From contig NZ_JAKILA010000014.1 of the NCBI RefSeq assembly GCF_023283885.1, positions 51,160-115,159 on the forward strand: a stretch of 64,000 nt of DNA. The letters are read 5' to 3'. The translations under genes and the position numbers were made by a program. Each line of letters starts with the position of its first letter. Position 1 is the first letter of the stretch. The stretch is from Shewanella basaltis (GTDB lineage Bacteria; Pseudomonadota; Gammaproteobacteria; Enterobacterales; Shewanellaceae). This document shows, piece after piece, positions 63,401-64,000 of this stretch. Below the pieces are notes generated by a model. That model did not search any database. It was not told the DNA's origin and saw nothing but the letters and a program-made list of their open reading frames with translations.

Positions 63401-64000
63401 CGCCCACTGCTTCGTCATCATTTAAGCAACGCCCACTACTACGTCATTCCGGTAACGGCCACTATTACGTCATTCCGCTAATGCTCAACTACTACGTCAT
63501 TCCGGCAACGTTTTTAAAGCCGGAATCCAGGTGTTGCTTTACGTTTTCAAGTAAGGTCAAAAGAAACACCTGGATCCCTGATACAAGCACTCAGGGATGA
63601 CGAGCAAAAAACATAAAGCAAAAATTAATAACAAACACCGCCCACTACTACGTCATTCCGGCAACGCTTTTAAAGCCGGAATCCAGGTGTTGGCTTTAAG
63701 TTTTCAATAAGGTCAAAAGAAACACCTGGATCTCTGATAAAAGCATTCAGGGATGACGAGCAAAAAACATAAAGCAAAAATTAATAACAAACACCATCTA
63801 CTACTACGTCATTCCGGCAACGCTTTTAAAGCCGGAATCCAGGTGTTGGCTTTAGGTTTTCAATAAGGTCAAAAGAAACACCTGGATCCCTGATAAAAGC
63901 ATTCAGGGATGACGAGCAAAAAACATAAAGCAAAAATTAATAACAAACACCATCTACTACTACGTCATTCCGGCAACGCTTTTAAAGCCGGAATCCAGGT
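63401..64000 (+). repeat. 156-bp tandem palindromic array, continuing past the window
   Basis: Units starting CGTCATTCCGG lie at 63495, 63651, 63807 and 63963, exactly 156 bp apart; the last is cut by the edge. Units differ at only a few bases. Each contains nested inverted repeats: ATTCCGGC/GCCGGAAT, CCAGGTGTT/AACACCTGG, ATCCCTGA/TCAGGGAT, and outer CGTCAT/ATGACG. Three shorter, degenerate starts of the same motif precede the array at about 63401-63494. The short stretch after the chemoreceptor holds nothing else. Confidence 0.93.

Noticed and set aside
63394..63600. 68-codon plus-strand ORF
   Set aside because: Translation of the palindromic array; such sequences give spurious proteins in many genomes.
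63495..64000. CRISPR array
   Set aside because: The repeating unit is 156 bp and nearly identical throughout, with no variable spacers and no cas genes.

Overview
The window looks like chromosomal DNA of a marine Shewanella. Gene order and content (galE, napF, phhAB-tyrR-fahA-maiA, ompW, metA, then a valine-degradation operon; DUF2982; YbiT) match what I recall of Shewanella genomes, GC is low to moderate, and the intergenic DNA carries many short palindrome-ended elements. No rRNA, tRNA, CRISPR, phage or transposase gene was found. The species cannot be fixed by eye.

Layout. 1-9.8 kb: an ATP-grasp RimK-like protein cut by the left edge, a GGDEF diguanylate cyclase, a Kef-type antiporter, a small membrane protein, a SWIM/SNF2 helicase and a 118-residue unknown, with four miniature repeat elements between them. 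9.8-12.2 kb: an Old Yellow Enzyme relative, a LysE exporter and a DTW-domain protein. 12.5-18.2 kb: a minus-strand operon of two tryptophan-halogenase-like flavoproteins, SapC, a JmjC-like cupin and a DUF6445 protein in which I see a 2-oxoglutarate/Fe(II) oxygenase signature. 18.5-32.4 kb: a beta-glucan (probably laminarin) locus with TonB-dependent receptor, LacI regulator, GPH symporter, GH1, FucP-type transporter, GH3 lipoprotein and GH16 lipoprotein. A palindromic LacI-type operator (ATGTAAGCGCTTACAT and variants) occurs four times: before the halogenase operon, twice before the receptor, and in the GH1/FucP divergent promoter. This places the modification operon in the sugar regulon.

32.4-37.2 kb: CysQ and Mak fructokinase, enclosed by two identical inverted 197-bp elements, then ElyC/YdcF-like, DUF2982 and GFA proteins. 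37.2-39.2 kb: bactofilin, NapF, GalE. 39.5-44.4 kb: phenylalanine/tyrosine catabolism (phhA, phhB, tyrR, fahA, maiA) with TyrR boxes before phhA and fahA. 44.6-47.6 kb: OmpW behind two FNR-type boxes, an SDR, and metA behind three tandem MetJ boxes. 47.9-55.7 kb: thiolase, mmsA, acyl-CoA dehydrogenase, enoyl-CoA hydratase, 3-hydroxyisobutyryl-CoA hydrolase, mmsB and an SDR, a branched-chain (valine) degradation operon ended by a strong terminator. 55.8-63.3 kb: small membrane protein, EamA transporter, M14 peptidase, ABC-F YbiT, a small unknown, an alpha/beta hydrolase and a NIT-domain chemoreceptor. 63.4-64 kb: a 156-bp tandem palindromic array that runs off the edge.

The most notable items are the halogenase/oxygenase operon tied by shared operators to glucan uptake, and at least three families of miniature inverted-repeat elements, several with recognisable target-site duplications.
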